Shown: positions 56,119 through 64,000 of the stretch, piece after piece
Position numbering within the stretch: position 1 is the stretch's first letter
Layout of the letters: each line of letters starts with the position of its first letter
From: Synechocystis sp. PCC 7509
GTDB taxonomy: Bacteria > Cyanobacteriota > Cyanobacteriia > Cyanobacteriales > Chroococcidiopsidaceae
Length of the DNA stretch: 64,000 nt
Assembly: GCF_000332075.2 (NCBI RefSeq)
Contig: NZ_ALVU02000001.1
Location: forward strand, 2,368,324-2,432,323
Reading direction: 5' to 3'
Translations under genes and position numbers: made by a program
Notes under the pieces: model-generated
What the model was told of the DNA's origin: nothing
The model's input: the letters and a program-made list of their open reading frames with translations, nothing else
Databases searched by the model: none

Positions 56119-56309
56119 ACTTAGCTATGTATGAATTAAATTCAAGTATAACTTGTTACTCCTAAGAGGCAACTAATGTTGATTTTGCGATTAAACTTAT
56201 TTCCGACTTTTCCGACCTTTGAGCCGAAAAAACTCCCGACTTCTACCGACTGACAAATGCTTTTAGTTTCTCTTAGCTTTAAAGCATAGAGGCAAGCAAT
56301 TAAAAAAAT

Positions 56310-57263
56310 ATGATAGACACGCTGCAATTCCATCTATCTACAACAGATTTAGCAGGTCAAAATTATGGGCAAATTCAAGAGCGCGTTAAGTTTTTAGTTA
56401 AGCATTATCTAGCAAAAGAAGAACTAGGCGATCGCTTACAAGATTTACCCCTTCAATTTAATCATCCCCAACCGCGTCCTTGGCAAGGAATCGATTGGCA
56501 GTCTATCAACCTCGATCAAATTGTTGGCATTAACCCAGAGGTGTTTCTATCAATTATTTTAGGCTCAATAGACACAGAAGCACCAATTCGCGGCTATACG
56601 CAAACAAGCAGACAGTATTTAAACACTTTGCACCCCCAACTAGCACGTTTTGTCGGCGGAATTGTCGAAAATGGCTCTTTAGTAGAGATTGGGTTGTGGG
56701 AAAAAGAGGAACGCCAACATACTCCAGCTTTAATTAAAATCTACACCCAGCTAACAGGCAAAAAAGTAACTCCTAATGTCCGTGCTGTTAGACAATATCA
56801 ACCTTCGGGAGATTATTACACAGACCTTTATATTCATGGACTGCACCGCGTCGCCACTGAATACGGTGCAACCTGTCTTTATCTCTGGCTGGTGGCGCAT
56901 ACAACGGGGCAATTGCAAATGGTTCTAGAAGAATTAGTCAAAGACGAAATGAACCACATGACCAAGTTTTGGGGATTTGGAGTTTGGGCATTCCCTGACA
57001 ACTCACTGCTGAAAATTGGACGCACATTGATAAAACAGCGCCCTATTTATAGCAAAAGCCGTAGTAGTTTGCTTGGAACTCTAAGCCGCATGAGCGAGGT
57101 GTTGAACTGGCAACACTGGTCTTTGACCAATCGAGCAACTTTTACTTTCACCTGCATTTATATTCTTAACCATCTTTGGAGTTGGAGTAAAAGCCTAACT
57201 CCAGAATACTTGCAAGAACTATTTGGCGAACCCTTAACTACTCAAGAACCACAAATTTTATGA
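56310..57263 (+). CDS. Putative ferritin-like diiron protein overlapping uppS
   Basis: A 317-residue protein that I recognise only by its metal motif. Four helices supply the pattern E, ExxH, E, ExxH of ferritin-like diiron enzymes: Glu90 ([11 protein letters not shown]), Glu134/His137 (EKEERQH), Glu184 (VATEYGAT) and Glu213/His216 (KDEMNH). This resembles soluble acyl-ACP desaturases and related oxygenases. No membrane segment is obvious. Its stop overlaps the uppS start by 4 bp, so translation is coupled to the isoprenyl transferase. Substrate unknown; a lipid or isoprenoid oxidation is an inference. Confidence 0.65.
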   Translation: MIDTLQFHLSTTDLAGQNYGQIQERVKFLVKHYLAKEELGDRLQDLPLQFNHPQPRPWQGIDWQSINLDQIVGINPEVFLSIILGSIDTEAPIRGYTQTSRQYLNTLHPQLARFVGGIVENGSLVEIGLWEKEERQHTPALIKIYTQLTGKKVTPNVRAVRQYQPSGDYYTDLYIHGLHRVATEYGATCLYLWLVAHTTGQLQMVLEELVKDEMNHMTKFWGFGVWAFPDNSLLKIGRTLIKQRPIYSKSRSSLLGTLSRMSEVLNWQHWSLTNRATFTFTCIYILNHLWSWSKSLTPEYLQELFGEPLTTQEPQIL

Positions 57264-58009
57264 TCGATCTTTCAAAATTACCAAGTGATTTAAACCCCCA
57301 ACTCTTACCTCCGCACGTAGCGATAATTATGGATGGTAACGGGCGATGGGCTACCAAAAAAGGATTACCGCGCGTTGCGGGACATCGCCAAGGTGCAAGA
57401 GCGCTCAAAGAACTGTTGCGTTGTTGTAAAGATTGGGGAATTAAGGCGCTGACTGTTTATGCTTTCTCAACAGAGAACTGGCGACGACCATTTGCAGAAG
57501 TAGATTTTTTGCTGATGCTATTTGAAAAATTGCTCAAGCGAGAATTAGCCCAAATGCACCAAGAAGGGGTCAGGGTATCGTTTATTGGGGATTTGTCAGC
57601 TTTACCTGAGTCTTTGCAAAACCAGATCGAGCGATCGCAAAAAGAAACCGCGCAAAATCAAGAAATCTACTTTAATGTTGCCGTTAATTATGGTAGCCGT
57701 AATGAAATAACTAGAGTTTGTCATCAAATAGCAACTAAAGTTCAACAAGGAAAGCTGAAGCTTGAGGAAATTAGCGAAAGTTTAATTTCTCAACACCTTT
57801 ACACGGCAAACACTCCCGATCCAGACTTGCTAATTCGTACTAGCGGCGAGATGCGACTAAGCAATTTTTTACTCTGGCAATTGGCTTATACAGAAATGTA
57901 TTTTACCAATATTCTTTTTCCCGATTTTGATCGCAATGCTTTTTATCAGGCGTTGTTAGACTACCAAAAGCGCGATCGCCGTTTTGGTAAAATAGCGGTT
58001 TCTGCTTAG
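57260..58009 (+). CDS. uppS: Isoprenyl transferase (undecaprenyl diphosphate synthase family)
   Basis: A 249-residue cis-prenyltransferase. [28 protein letters not shown] holds the catalytic aspartate and P-loop. [31 protein letters not shown] and TDILFPDF-like TNILFPDF complete the family set. It makes the C55 carrier lipid for peptidoglycan and polysaccharides, or another cis-isoprenoid. The 4-bp overlap with the diiron gene indicates one transcript. Length is normal. Confidence 0.95.
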   Translation: MIDLSKLPSDLNPQLLPPHVAIIMDGNGRWATKKGLPRVAGHRQGARALKELLRCCKDWGIKALTVYAFSTENWRRPFAEVDFLLMLFEKLLKRELAQMHQEGVRVSFIGDLSALPESLQNQIERSQKETAQNQEIYFNVAVNYGSRNEITRVCHQIATKVQQGKLKLEEISESLISQHLYTANTPDPDLLIRTSGEMRLSNFLLWQLAYTEMYFTNILFPDFDRNAFYQALLDYQKRDRRFGKIAVSA

Positions 58010-58074
58010 TTAGCGGTTTCTCTACTGGCAATTCGGCTCTATTGATGCCACGAGCTATTGTAGTTTGTGACAGC

Positions 58075-58114
58075 GAAAAGTCTGTGGGGAAGGTTTCCTT
58101 CCGCAGAGCTTTTC
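58075..58114 (+). other. Long interrupted hairpin after uppS
   Basis: GAAAAG (58075-58080) pairs with CTTTTC (58109-58114), CTG with CAG, and GGAAGG (58088-58093) with CCTTCC (58097-58102) around a TTT loop. The stem is 40 nt overall with small internal loops. There is no U-tract, so it may be an RNA processing or leader structure rather than a terminator. It lies in the spacer between uppS and the ChuX/HutX-like gene. Confidence 0.5.
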
Positions 58115-58196
58115 AAGACATGGGAGTAGGATAGTAAAGTTAGCAATTTTCAGCAAAACGCGACTTCTCTTTATTAATTCTCTTTTCTAATTACTT

Positions 58197-58607
58197 ATGA
58201 CCTCCAACACTTTGAAAGAATTTCTAGAATCCTGTGAAACCCTCTCTACGCTGCGGCTAATTGTCACCAGCAGCGCGGCGGTGTTGGAAGCGCGAGGAAA
58301 GATTCAGAAGCTTTTTTATGCCGAATTGCCCAAGGGTAAGTATGCAAATATGCACACTGAAGGGTTTGAATTTCATTTGAATATGGATGAAATCGTCCAA
58401 GTGAAGTTTGAGACGGGAGAAGCAAAGCGAGGGAATTTTACTACCTACGCGATTCGGCTATTGGATAAGGAAGGAAAATCAGCGCTAAGTCTGTTTTTGC
58501 AATGGGGGAAGCCGGGGGAGTACGAAGATGGACAGGTTGAGGCTTGGCAGGCTCTTAAAGCGCAGTATGGCGAAGTTTGGACACCAGAACCTGTAGGCGA
58601 ACTATAA
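58197..58607 (+). CDS. ChuX/HutX-like heme-carrier family protein
   Basis: A 136-residue soluble protein that I place tentatively in the ChuX/HutX/HemS-like fold. The central strands TEGFEFHLNMDEIVQVKFETGEAKRG and the later SALSLFLQWG resemble the heme-binding half of those proteins. Family members move heme in the cytosol. No heme importer or heme oxygenase is nearby. The next gene begins 16 bp after the stop. Confidence 0.5.
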   Translation: MTSNTLKEFLESCETLSTLRLIVTSSAAVLEARGKIQKLFYAELPKGKYANMHTEGFEFHLNMDEIVQVKFETGEAKRGNFTTYAIRLLDKEGKSALSLFLQWGKPGEYEDGQVEAWQALKAQYGEVWTPEPVGEL

Positions 58608-58623
58608 CGAGGCGTAGAGGGAA

Positions 58624-59343
58624 TTGAAAGGCTTTTGGTGCTTGGTTTTAGTGGTGTTTTTTTTGGGTGGTGCGGCGCAAGCTGGACAATTAGAAAGTAG
58701 CCTTGCTGGTTTTCCGCGTTGGCAAAAGCTAACAGTACAAGCGGCTTCGGGGGATCTGATTTATCCCGATTGGATGGCGGGTACTTGGAATGTAACGAGT
58801 ACCTTAGTAGATGTAGCCGCGCCTTTAGCTCCCGATCTAGTTACGCCAGGTTTTGAAAGCAATCGCCGCAGTTTAAATGTACCTGTAAGCTTTACAGTGC
58901 GCTTTGTACGGGATGCAAAGCAAAATTTGGTTGCCGATCGCGCTTTTAATGGTTTGAACCTAGCAAAGGCTTATCTAGGTCGCTCTGTTATTGCTGTTAA
59001 AACCGATCCAACTTCTCCTAATAAACAAATTACTTTGTTAAAAAGCGATCGCACTCTCCTATCTTCCGTTACTGGACGCGCTACAGAATCGTTACAAAAT
59101 AACAAGTTTATTACGGCTGAGGTGTTTCAGCAATTGTTTAAAGGCGGTTCGCAACCTTATTTCAATGAGGTTGAAAGCACTACGGCTTATCAATATCTAG
59201 CTAATTCAACTATTGAAGCCGATCAAGTTACGGCGGTTTATCTTTCTCCTCAAGATCCTGATTATTTTAAAGCCAATTCTCAACCTGTGACTTTGTATCG
59301 CTACCGTCTGGAGTTTTTGCACCTTGATGTCTCTCCGCAGTGA
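58624..59343 (+). CDS. Exported DUF6816-like protein
   Basis: A 239-residue protein with a signal peptide (LVLVVFFLGGAAQAG, cut after AQA, about residue 20). Residues YPDWMAGTWNVTSTLVDVAAPL, VPVSFTVRFV and VESTTAYQYL resemble a conserved cyanobacterial/chloroplast-lumen family (DUF6816) of unknown function. The start is TTG 58624, preceded by AGAGGGA. It follows the ChuX/HutX-like gene by 16 bp, so both may share a transcript. Confidence 0.7.
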   Translation: MKGFWCLVLVVFFLGGAAQAGQLESSLAGFPRWQKLTVQAASGDLIYPDWMAGTWNVTSTLVDVAAPLAPDLVTPGFESNRRSLNVPVSFTVRFVRDAKQNLVADRAFNGLNLAKAYLGRSVIAVKTDPTSPNKQITLLKSDRTLLSSVTGRATESLQNNKFITAEVFQQLFKGGSQPYFNEVESTTAYQYLANSTIEADQVTAVYLSPQDPDYFKANSQPVTLYRYRLEFLHLDVSPQ

Positions 59344-59461
59344 GATGTTTATTTTGGCTGCTTTAGTTTAGGATTTTGCTTGCTGCTAAAGACTTCTTGT
59401 GTTACTTTTGTAGTATATAAATTACAAATGTAGCCGCGCTCAAAGTGTCGGCTTGAAAATC

Positions 59462-61279
59462 ATGGCGACATTTAAAGATATTGTTAATTACTACAAGCCT
59501 TATCATGCGATCGCCATCTTTAGTATTACGGCATCTAGTATCTTTGAAGTTGTCGATTTGGTTGTACCTTACGCTATCGGACAGATTTTAAATGTGTTAT
59601 CGCGTCAGTCATTAGATAAGCCTGTAGAAAATGCGATCGCATTTTTAGCACAAATCACTCAATTACCGCAAAATCAGCTACTAAGCGTAGGGTTTTTATT
59701 AGGCATAATTTTTATTGTGACAGTAATTAAAGCGCCGATTCAAGTTTGGACTACTTGGTGGTTTCATTGGGACATTGCTTTGCGAAGTCGTCAAAATCAA
59801 GCGCTGAAAACTGTAGAAAAGATCCTAACTTTACCATTAGAATTTTATGATGAAAATAACCCCGGACGGATTGCCGGACGCATTGCTAGAGGTTTAGAAA
59901 ATCATACTTGGACTTATCCAGAAATCGCTGGACAATTAATACCCAAGCTATTTCGAGTTTTGGGGATTTTTATCATGATTTTGTTTATCGAATGGCGAAT
60001 TGCTTTATTATTTCTGGTTTCATTTATCGTCATTCTCAGTATTAGTCTAAGAGACTTGAAGCAGTTAATGGAACAAGAACGGCACTTAGATAAGTATATG
60101 GAAAATACTCAAAGCCGGACTTCAGAAATTGTTACCAATATCAAAACAGTTAAGGCATTTGCAACGGAAGCATTAGAACTCAAACGCCAACGCCAGCGCC
60201 TAGATAGGGAATTTAAAATAGTTGATTACCGGATTCATTTCGGATACATCAAGCTATCTACTTGGCAAAAAACAATTATTCAGTTTTGCGTGTTTGTAGT
60301 GCTAGGTTTAACTTTGGTTGCTACTTTCCGGGGTCAAATTTCCCTTGGTCATTTTGTAACTACTTTCACTATTTCTAGCATGGCTTATGCAGAGATGGAG
60401 CCAATTAACAATTTGGCAGAAATTTTTGCGCGTCGTTATGCTTCAATGCTACGATTTCATGAATTTATGCAGCAACCAACAGGAGTTGATGCAGCGAGTT
60501 TAATTGTTCCATCTAAAGGCGATAAAGAATATCGATTTACTGGCAAATTAGAATTAGCTAATGTTAGTTTTGGCTACGATGCGGAAACACCGGTTTTACA
60601 AAACATTAATCTACTAATTGAACCCAATCAAACCGTAGCTTTAGTTGGTCGCTCCGGTTCGGGTAAATCTACTTTAGTAAAGCTACTATTTCGTTATTTT
60701 GAGCCAAATAGCGGTCAAATATTAATAGATGGTCAAAATATCCGTAACCTAGATGTTGCCAATTACCGCCGCAGATTAGCGATCGTGCATCAGGAAGTAG
60801 ATGTTTTTAACGGTACTTTGCTTGATAATCTTACCTATGGCGATCGCACTGCTAGTTTTGAGCAAGTCCAAGAAGCCTGTAGAATCGCTAGAGTTGACGA
60901 AGTTATTGAACAGTTACCCCAAGGATATTACACCGTTGTTGGCGAACGCGGCGTAAGGTTATCGGGAGGACAAAGGCAAAGATTAGGAATCGCGCGGAGT
61001 CTACTCGTTAATCCCGACATCTTAATTTTTGACGAGGCGACTTCTAGCTTAGATTACGAGTCTGAGCGCTCGATACAGTTGGCTATGCGCTCTATTTTGG
61101 GTACGCGCACTACAATTATCATTGCTCACCGTCTTAGTACCGTGCGAGAGGCAGATAAGATTGTTGTTTTAGATCGCGGTAAAATTGCTGAAGTTGGTAC
61201 TCATGCTCAGTTATTGCGTCATCAAGGTATTTATCACCGCTTACACGCTTTGCAAGAAACGGGAGAACTTTTGAGTTAA
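59462..61279 (+). CDS. ABC exporter, fused membrane and ATPase domains
   Basis: A 605-residue half-transporter with six membrane helices (about 10-310) and an ATPase domain: Walker [19 protein letters not shown], signature RLSGGQRQR, Walker B ILIFDEATSSLD, switch IIAHRLSTV. The transmembrane part differs from that of the minus-strand exporter at 29818, so they are separate systems. The substrate is unknown. ATG 59462 (MATFKDIVNYY) is preferred to a TTG three codons upstream. It ends just before the tRNA-Tyr/tRNA-Thr pair. Confidence 0.9.
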   Translation: MATFKDIVNYYKPYHAIAIFSITASSIFEVVDLVVPYAIGQILNVLSRQSLDKPVENAIAFLAQITQLPQNQLLSVGFLLGIIFIVTVIKAPIQVWTTWWFHWDIALRSRQNQALKTVEKILTLPLEFYDENNPGRIAGRIARGLENHTWTYPEIAGQLIPKLFRVLGIFIMILFIEWRIALLFLVSFIVILSISLRDLKQLMEQERHLDKYMENTQSRTSEIVTNIKTVKAFATEALELKRQRQRLDREFKIVDYRIHFGYIKLSTWQKTIIQFCVFVVLGLTLVATFRGQISLGHFVTTFTISSMAYAEMEPINNLAEIFARRYASMLRFHEFMQQPTGVDAASLIVPSKGDKEYRFTGKLELANVSFGYDAETPVLQNINLLIEPNQTVALVGRSGSGKSTLVKLLFRYFEPNSGQILIDGQNIRNLDVANYRRRLAIVHQEVDVFNGTLLDNLTYGDRTASFEQVQEACRIARVDEVIEQLPQGYYTVVGERGVRLSGGQRQRLGIARSLLVNPDILIFDEATSSLDYESERSIQLAMRSILGTRTTIIIAHRLSTVREADKIVVLDRGKIAEVGTHAQLLRHQGIYHRLHALQETGELLS

Positions 61280-61356
61280 TAGAGCGGCAAGATATTTTTA
61301 TAATTCTTGTACTATTTCAAAAATACCGTGCTATGATTATAAATCGTGGATCGCAT

Positions 61357-61437
61357 GGGTCGATGTCCGAGTGGTTAATGGAGACGGACTGTAAATCCGT
61401 TGCGAGAGCTACGCTGGTTCAAATCCAGCTCGGCCCA
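61357..61437 (+). tRNA. tRNA-Tyr (GTA)
   Basis: An 81-nt class II tRNA with a long variable arm. The acceptor GGGTCGA pairs with TCGGCCC, the anticodon loop in GGACTGTAAATCC gives GTA, and the T-arm CTGGTTCAAATCCAG is intact. The discriminator is A, and no CCA is encoded. Confidence 0.95.
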
Positions 61438-61479
61438 TTTTTAAAAGTATGGTTTGCATACGCAAATCATATTTTTTTT

Positions 61480-61551
61480 GCCCGTGTAGCTCAGTGGTAG
61501 AGCACTTCATTGGTAATGAAGAGGTCATGAGTTCAACTCTCATCACGGGCT
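61480..61551 (+). tRNA. tRNA-Thr (GGT)
   Basis: A 72-nt cloverleaf 42 bp after tRNA-Tyr. The acceptor GCCCGTG pairs with CACGGGC, the D-arm is AGCTCAGTGGTAGAGC, the anticodon arm CTTCATTGGTAATGAAG gives GGT, and the T-arm GAGTTCAACTCTC closes. The adjoining integrase gene makes its 3' end a plausible attachment site. Confidence 0.95.
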
Positions 61552-61643
61552 TATCTCAAAAATACTTGCTACAGAAGGCTTTGAGGCTTAAAGAAAAACC
61601 TTAAGCTCGTAGATAAGCGGCTTGGTATGACTGTTTTTGCTCT

Positions 61644-61719
61644 AATTGACTATGAATTGACTATGAATTGACTATGAATATCTTGTGCTAAGGTAGAACT
61701 GTTGAGTTTAATAGTCAAT
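61644..61719 (+). repeat. Three direct 11-bp repeats and one inverted copy before the integrase start
   Basis: AATTGACTATG is repeated head to tail three times (61644-61654, 61655-61665, 61666-61676). An inverted partial copy ATAGTCAAT lies at 61711-61719, directly before the ATG at 61720. This spacing looks like binding sites for the integrase or a regulator at its own promoter. Confidence 0.7.
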
Positions 61720-62865
61720 ATGGAAGCAATAAGAAGTTCTCACGGAAGTGTCGGTTTAGAGGTATTTCAAGGTCGGTTGCGCTTACGCTTACCTAGAAAG
61801 CTTTTTAATGGCAAGCAAACCTACTTGAGCTTAGGGGTTGATGATACTAAGCTTAATCGTAAGATTGCAGAGGCGAAAATACGCCAAATAGAGCTAGACA
61901 TTTTAAGCGAGAATTTTGATTCCACACTAACTAAATACAAAGCTCAAACTCATTTGGCGGTAGTGGAAAATCTCATTCCTAAGCAACAAATTGACTTGTC
62001 TAATTTATGGTTGAAACATCGTGATTTTAAACAACCAAATCGTAGCCAAAGTTGGCTAATGACTTGTAACCAACAAACAAAGTATTTAGCAAAATGCCCT
62101 TATAAGTCACTAGAGAAATCCAAGGAGATATTTAACTGGATTATTTCAAATATTCCTGCTCACAGCGCCAAGCGCTTAGTAGTTGAGCTATCAGCTTGCT
62201 GTGATTGGGGGGTAAAAAATAATTTCATTACCGATAATCCTTTTAAAGGTTTAGCTAGTAAAATTGACCTTAAAAAAGTTAACAGTGAAGATAACGACAT
62301 TAACCCATTTAGTAAAGAAGAAAGAGATGCAATCGTTGCAGCTTTTAAAGCTAATTCCTACTATAATCATTATGCTAATTACGTGTTATTTTTATTCCTC
62401 ACGGGGGCTAGACCATCAGAAGTTATAGCCTTGCAATGGAAGCATATTAGCAATAAATCTATCTGCTTTGAACAAGCTGTAGTTCGTAGCCCCAAAGGAT
62501 TGATGCTAAAACAAGGTTTAAAAACTCAAAGTAAGCGGGTTTTTCCTGTTAATGCCCAGTTGCTTGAATTGCTTAATAGCATGAGGCTAGGCTTAGATAT
62601 AAATCCTGATGACTTAGTGTTTCCTGCTCCTACTGGTAGCTGGATCGATATTCACAATTTCAGAAATAGAGCTTGGAAAACAATTATGTCCTCGCTTAAT
62701 ATCGAATATCGCAAGCCCTATCAGACGCGCCACACTTTCGTAACTATGGCACTAGAAACTGATGTCAGCATTCCCCAAATTGCTCGTTGGGTTGGTAATT
62801 CTCCTCAAGTAATTATGGAAAGCTATGCAGGCACGATTAGAAAAGTTGCAGTACCTGAGTTGTAA
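61720..62865 (+). CDS. Tyrosine recombinase/phage-type integrase
   Basis: A 381-residue site-specific recombinase with an N-terminal SAM-like DNA-binding part. The catalytic domain has the first arginine in LFLTGARPSEVIALQWKHI, the R-H pair in YQTRHTFVTMAL, and the nucleophile Tyr in VIMESYAGTI. It starts at ATG 61720, immediately after an inverted copy of the upstream repeats. Located 168 bp after tRNA-Thr and in the same direction, it is typical of an integrated element, whose far end is outside the window. Confidence 0.9.
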   Translation: MEAIRSSHGSVGLEVFQGRLRLRLPRKLFNGKQTYLSLGVDDTKLNRKIAEAKIRQIELDILSENFDSTLTKYKAQTHLAVVENLIPKQQIDLSNLWLKHRDFKQPNRSQSWLMTCNQQTKYLAKCPYKSLEKSKEIFNWIISNIPAHSAKRLVVELSACCDWGVKNNFITDNPFKGLASKIDLKKVNSEDNDINPFSKEERDAIVAAFKANSYYNHYANYVLFLFLTGARPSEVIALQWKHISNKSICFEQAVVRSPKGLMLKQGLKTQSKRVFPVNAQLLELLNSMRLGLDINPDDLVFPAPTGSWIDIHNFRNRAWKTIMSSLNIEYRKPYQTRHTFVTMALETDVSIPQIARWVGNSPQVIMESYAGTIRKVAVPEL

Positions 62866-62875
62866 TTAAATAAGT

Positions 62876-64000
62876 TTAGTTCCAATTGCCGACTAAAGTA
62901 TAAGCAGACCAAAAATAAGGATGGGTAAGATTAAGTTTAGTGCCGTTTAGGTTTGGTGGTAATACGACACTTTGACCATTAGATAATAAAATGCGATCGC
63001 CTTCTAGTTTAACTTTGCCTTGCAGCAAAGAAAGTTGGGCTTGTCTAAGGGCTTCGCTACGAGTAGGAGCAGTTTTTAGTTGAGAATAAAATTCGCTCAT
63101 CAAAGTCAATGATGCTGTATCGCTGACATACCAAAGACTGCCAATTACAGTTTTTACCCCGGCTTGAAATGCTAACCCCGCAAAACCTAGCTCGGCTTGT
63201 TCGTCGCCTAAAGCTGTTCTACAAGCACTTAGTACGAGCATTTCTATAGTAGGGCTTTTGTTCCAACCTGATTCGCTGGTGTACTGGCGCAGTTTGTCGA
63301 GAGATAGTTTTTCGCCCCAAAATTGAATAAATGATTTACTCTGCTCTCCTTTTTGAAATTCTGCATGAGTAGCTAAATGAATAATGCCGTAACGTTGCTC
63401 TTGAGTTAGAGATTTAAGCTTATCAAGGGTAAATTCTTCATCCAAAAATCCCATCCCCTGCGACCATAGTTTTTTAGCTACTTCTGATATTTCTACGGCT
63501 ACGGCGGGTAAGGGTACTTGCTCCTGGGTACTTTTAGAAATCCCCATTGCCAATAAAGTTGAGGAGCGTAAATCGCTGTAGCGCGTATCAGTCATACCAA
63601 AACTGGGAATGAGCGCAATACTATACTTTTCAATCAAAAACTGCTTGCCATCGTGGAGAGCGGCTAACGGAATTGAGCGCAAATGATTGTCGGCGGAGAT
63701 AATTAGAGTCTGGACTTTATTTGCTTGTAATTCAGCTTCCAATGGAGCAATTAACAATTCATGCAGTTTTTGGGCAGCAGGCAAATAGCTAGTAGTGCCA
63801 GTTTTGCGGGGATTTGTGACTTCTTGGCGAAATTCTAGGGCTAAAAGCTTAATATCTTCGGCATTGGCTCTTAAAGTAATGCGGCGCACAGGTAAAGGAT
63901 CGGAATTTTGGGTAGCATTTTTACTCGGTAGCACGAGAACTAAATCTAACCGATCTTTGAGAGTAACAAAATAGCTTAAAGCGGGTTTTTGTTTAGTTTT
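62876..64000 (-). CDS. CHAT-domain caspase-like protease, 3' part of gene
   Basis: The gene continues past the window end; the open frame runs to base 64000, so the GTG at 63934 is not a trustworthy start. The C-terminal CHAT domain has the catalytic His in IIHLATHAEF and Cys in MLVLSACRTALG. LIISADNHLRSIPLAALHDG and VIGSLWYVSDTASLTLM are typical of cyanobacterial CHAT-TPR proteins, so TPRs are expected upstream. It converges on the integrase with 10 bp between stops. CHAT proteases act in signalling or cell-death and defence systems; the role here is unknown. Confidence 0.88.
   Translation of the reverse strand, partial: KTKQKPALSYFVTLKDRLDLVLVLPSKNATQNSDPLPVRRITLRANAEDIKLLALEFRQEVTNPRKTGTTSYLPAAQKLHELLIAPLEAELQANKVQTLIISADNHLRSIPLAALHDGKQFLIEKYSIALIPSFGMTDTRYSDLRSSTLLAMGISKSTQEQVPLPAVAVEISEVAKKLWSQGMGFLDEEFTLDKLKSLTQEQRYGIIHLATHAEFQKGEQSKSFIQFWGEKLSLDKLRQYTSESGWNKSPTIEMLVLSACRTALGDEQAELGFAGLAFQAGVKTVIGSLWYVSDTASLTLMSEFYSQLKTAPTRSEALRQAQLSLLQGKVKLEGDRILLSNGQSVVLPPNLNGTKLNLTHPYFWSAYTLVGNWN

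Noticed and set aside
61644-61676. Three short direct repeats considered as a CRISPR array
   Set aside because: The 11-bp units are directly joined without spacers and no cas genes are nearby; they look like protein-binding sites.

Overview
The window comes from a cyanobacterial chromosome. The HIP1 octamer GCGATCGC recurs in both genes and spacers. There are genes for phycobilin attachment (CpcS-like and CpcT-like), an Flv1/Flv3 diflavin pair, a group 2 sigma factor, an RppA/RppB-like two-component pair and several Uma2 (DUF820) proteins. Base composition is moderately AT-rich. The exact genus cannot be read from the sequence. The window opens inside ybeY and closes inside a CHAT-protease gene.

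Layout. 1-5.2 kb: ybeY, dgkA, pabA/trpG, a degenerate Tat-exported metallo-beta-lactamase-fold protein, an AT-rich polysaccharide pyruvyl transferase-like gene and an HtrA-type protease. 5.3-10 kb (minus): a copper P-type ATPase, a small protein of MshEN-like repeats and a CPBP membrane protease. 10.2-19 kb: a two-domain histidine phosphatase, a dihydroorotase-like protein that has lost its metal ligands, a solo tnpB transposon, lepB, a second dihydroorotase that looks functional, a LysE exporter and the tsaE-yvcK pair. 19.3-31.7 kb: ruvC, a PP2C phosphatase with a long N-terminal region, argD, a K+ channel, a GNAT/small-protein pair, a sigma factor, priA and an ABC exporter. 32-34.4 kb: a Ser/Thr kinase with a repeat-rich linker, and an intact Uma2 gene.

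34.4-38.6 kb is the translation cluster, read on the minus strand as rplS, tRNA-Trp, secE, nusG, rplK, rplA, L10 leader, rplJ, rplL. 38.7-45.5 kb holds cpcS-like, flv1 and flv3, a pentapeptide protein, a TPR protein and cpcT-like. 45.5-52 kb has an Uma2 gene split by a 337-bp element, a lipoprotein methyltransferase, an APC permease, a putative outer-membrane protein and a response regulator/kinase pair. 52-58 kb has rpsP-khpA-phoH, a STAND ATPase with TPRs, and a putative diiron protein translationally overlapped with uppS. 58-64 kb has a ChuX/HutX-like protein, a DUF6816-like protein, an ABC exporter, tRNA-Tyr and tRNA-Thr, then a tyrosine recombinase and a CHAT protease that look like the start of an integrated region.

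The most unusual object is the 337-bp element at 45920-46256. It sits exactly 3' of a TTAC tetranucleotide inside an Uma2 gene, and removing it restores one 206-codon reading frame. It has no tnpB ORF, but it keeps an extended -10 promoter at its left and an IS605-type 3' region ending in a terminal hairpin at its right. It looks like a non-autonomous IS200/IS605-type element that may still express an omega-RNA-like transcript. Other points of note are the metal-less dihydroorotase, the diiron protein beside uppS, dispersed palindromic repeats at gene ends, and an 11-bp triple repeat with an inverted copy at the integrase start.
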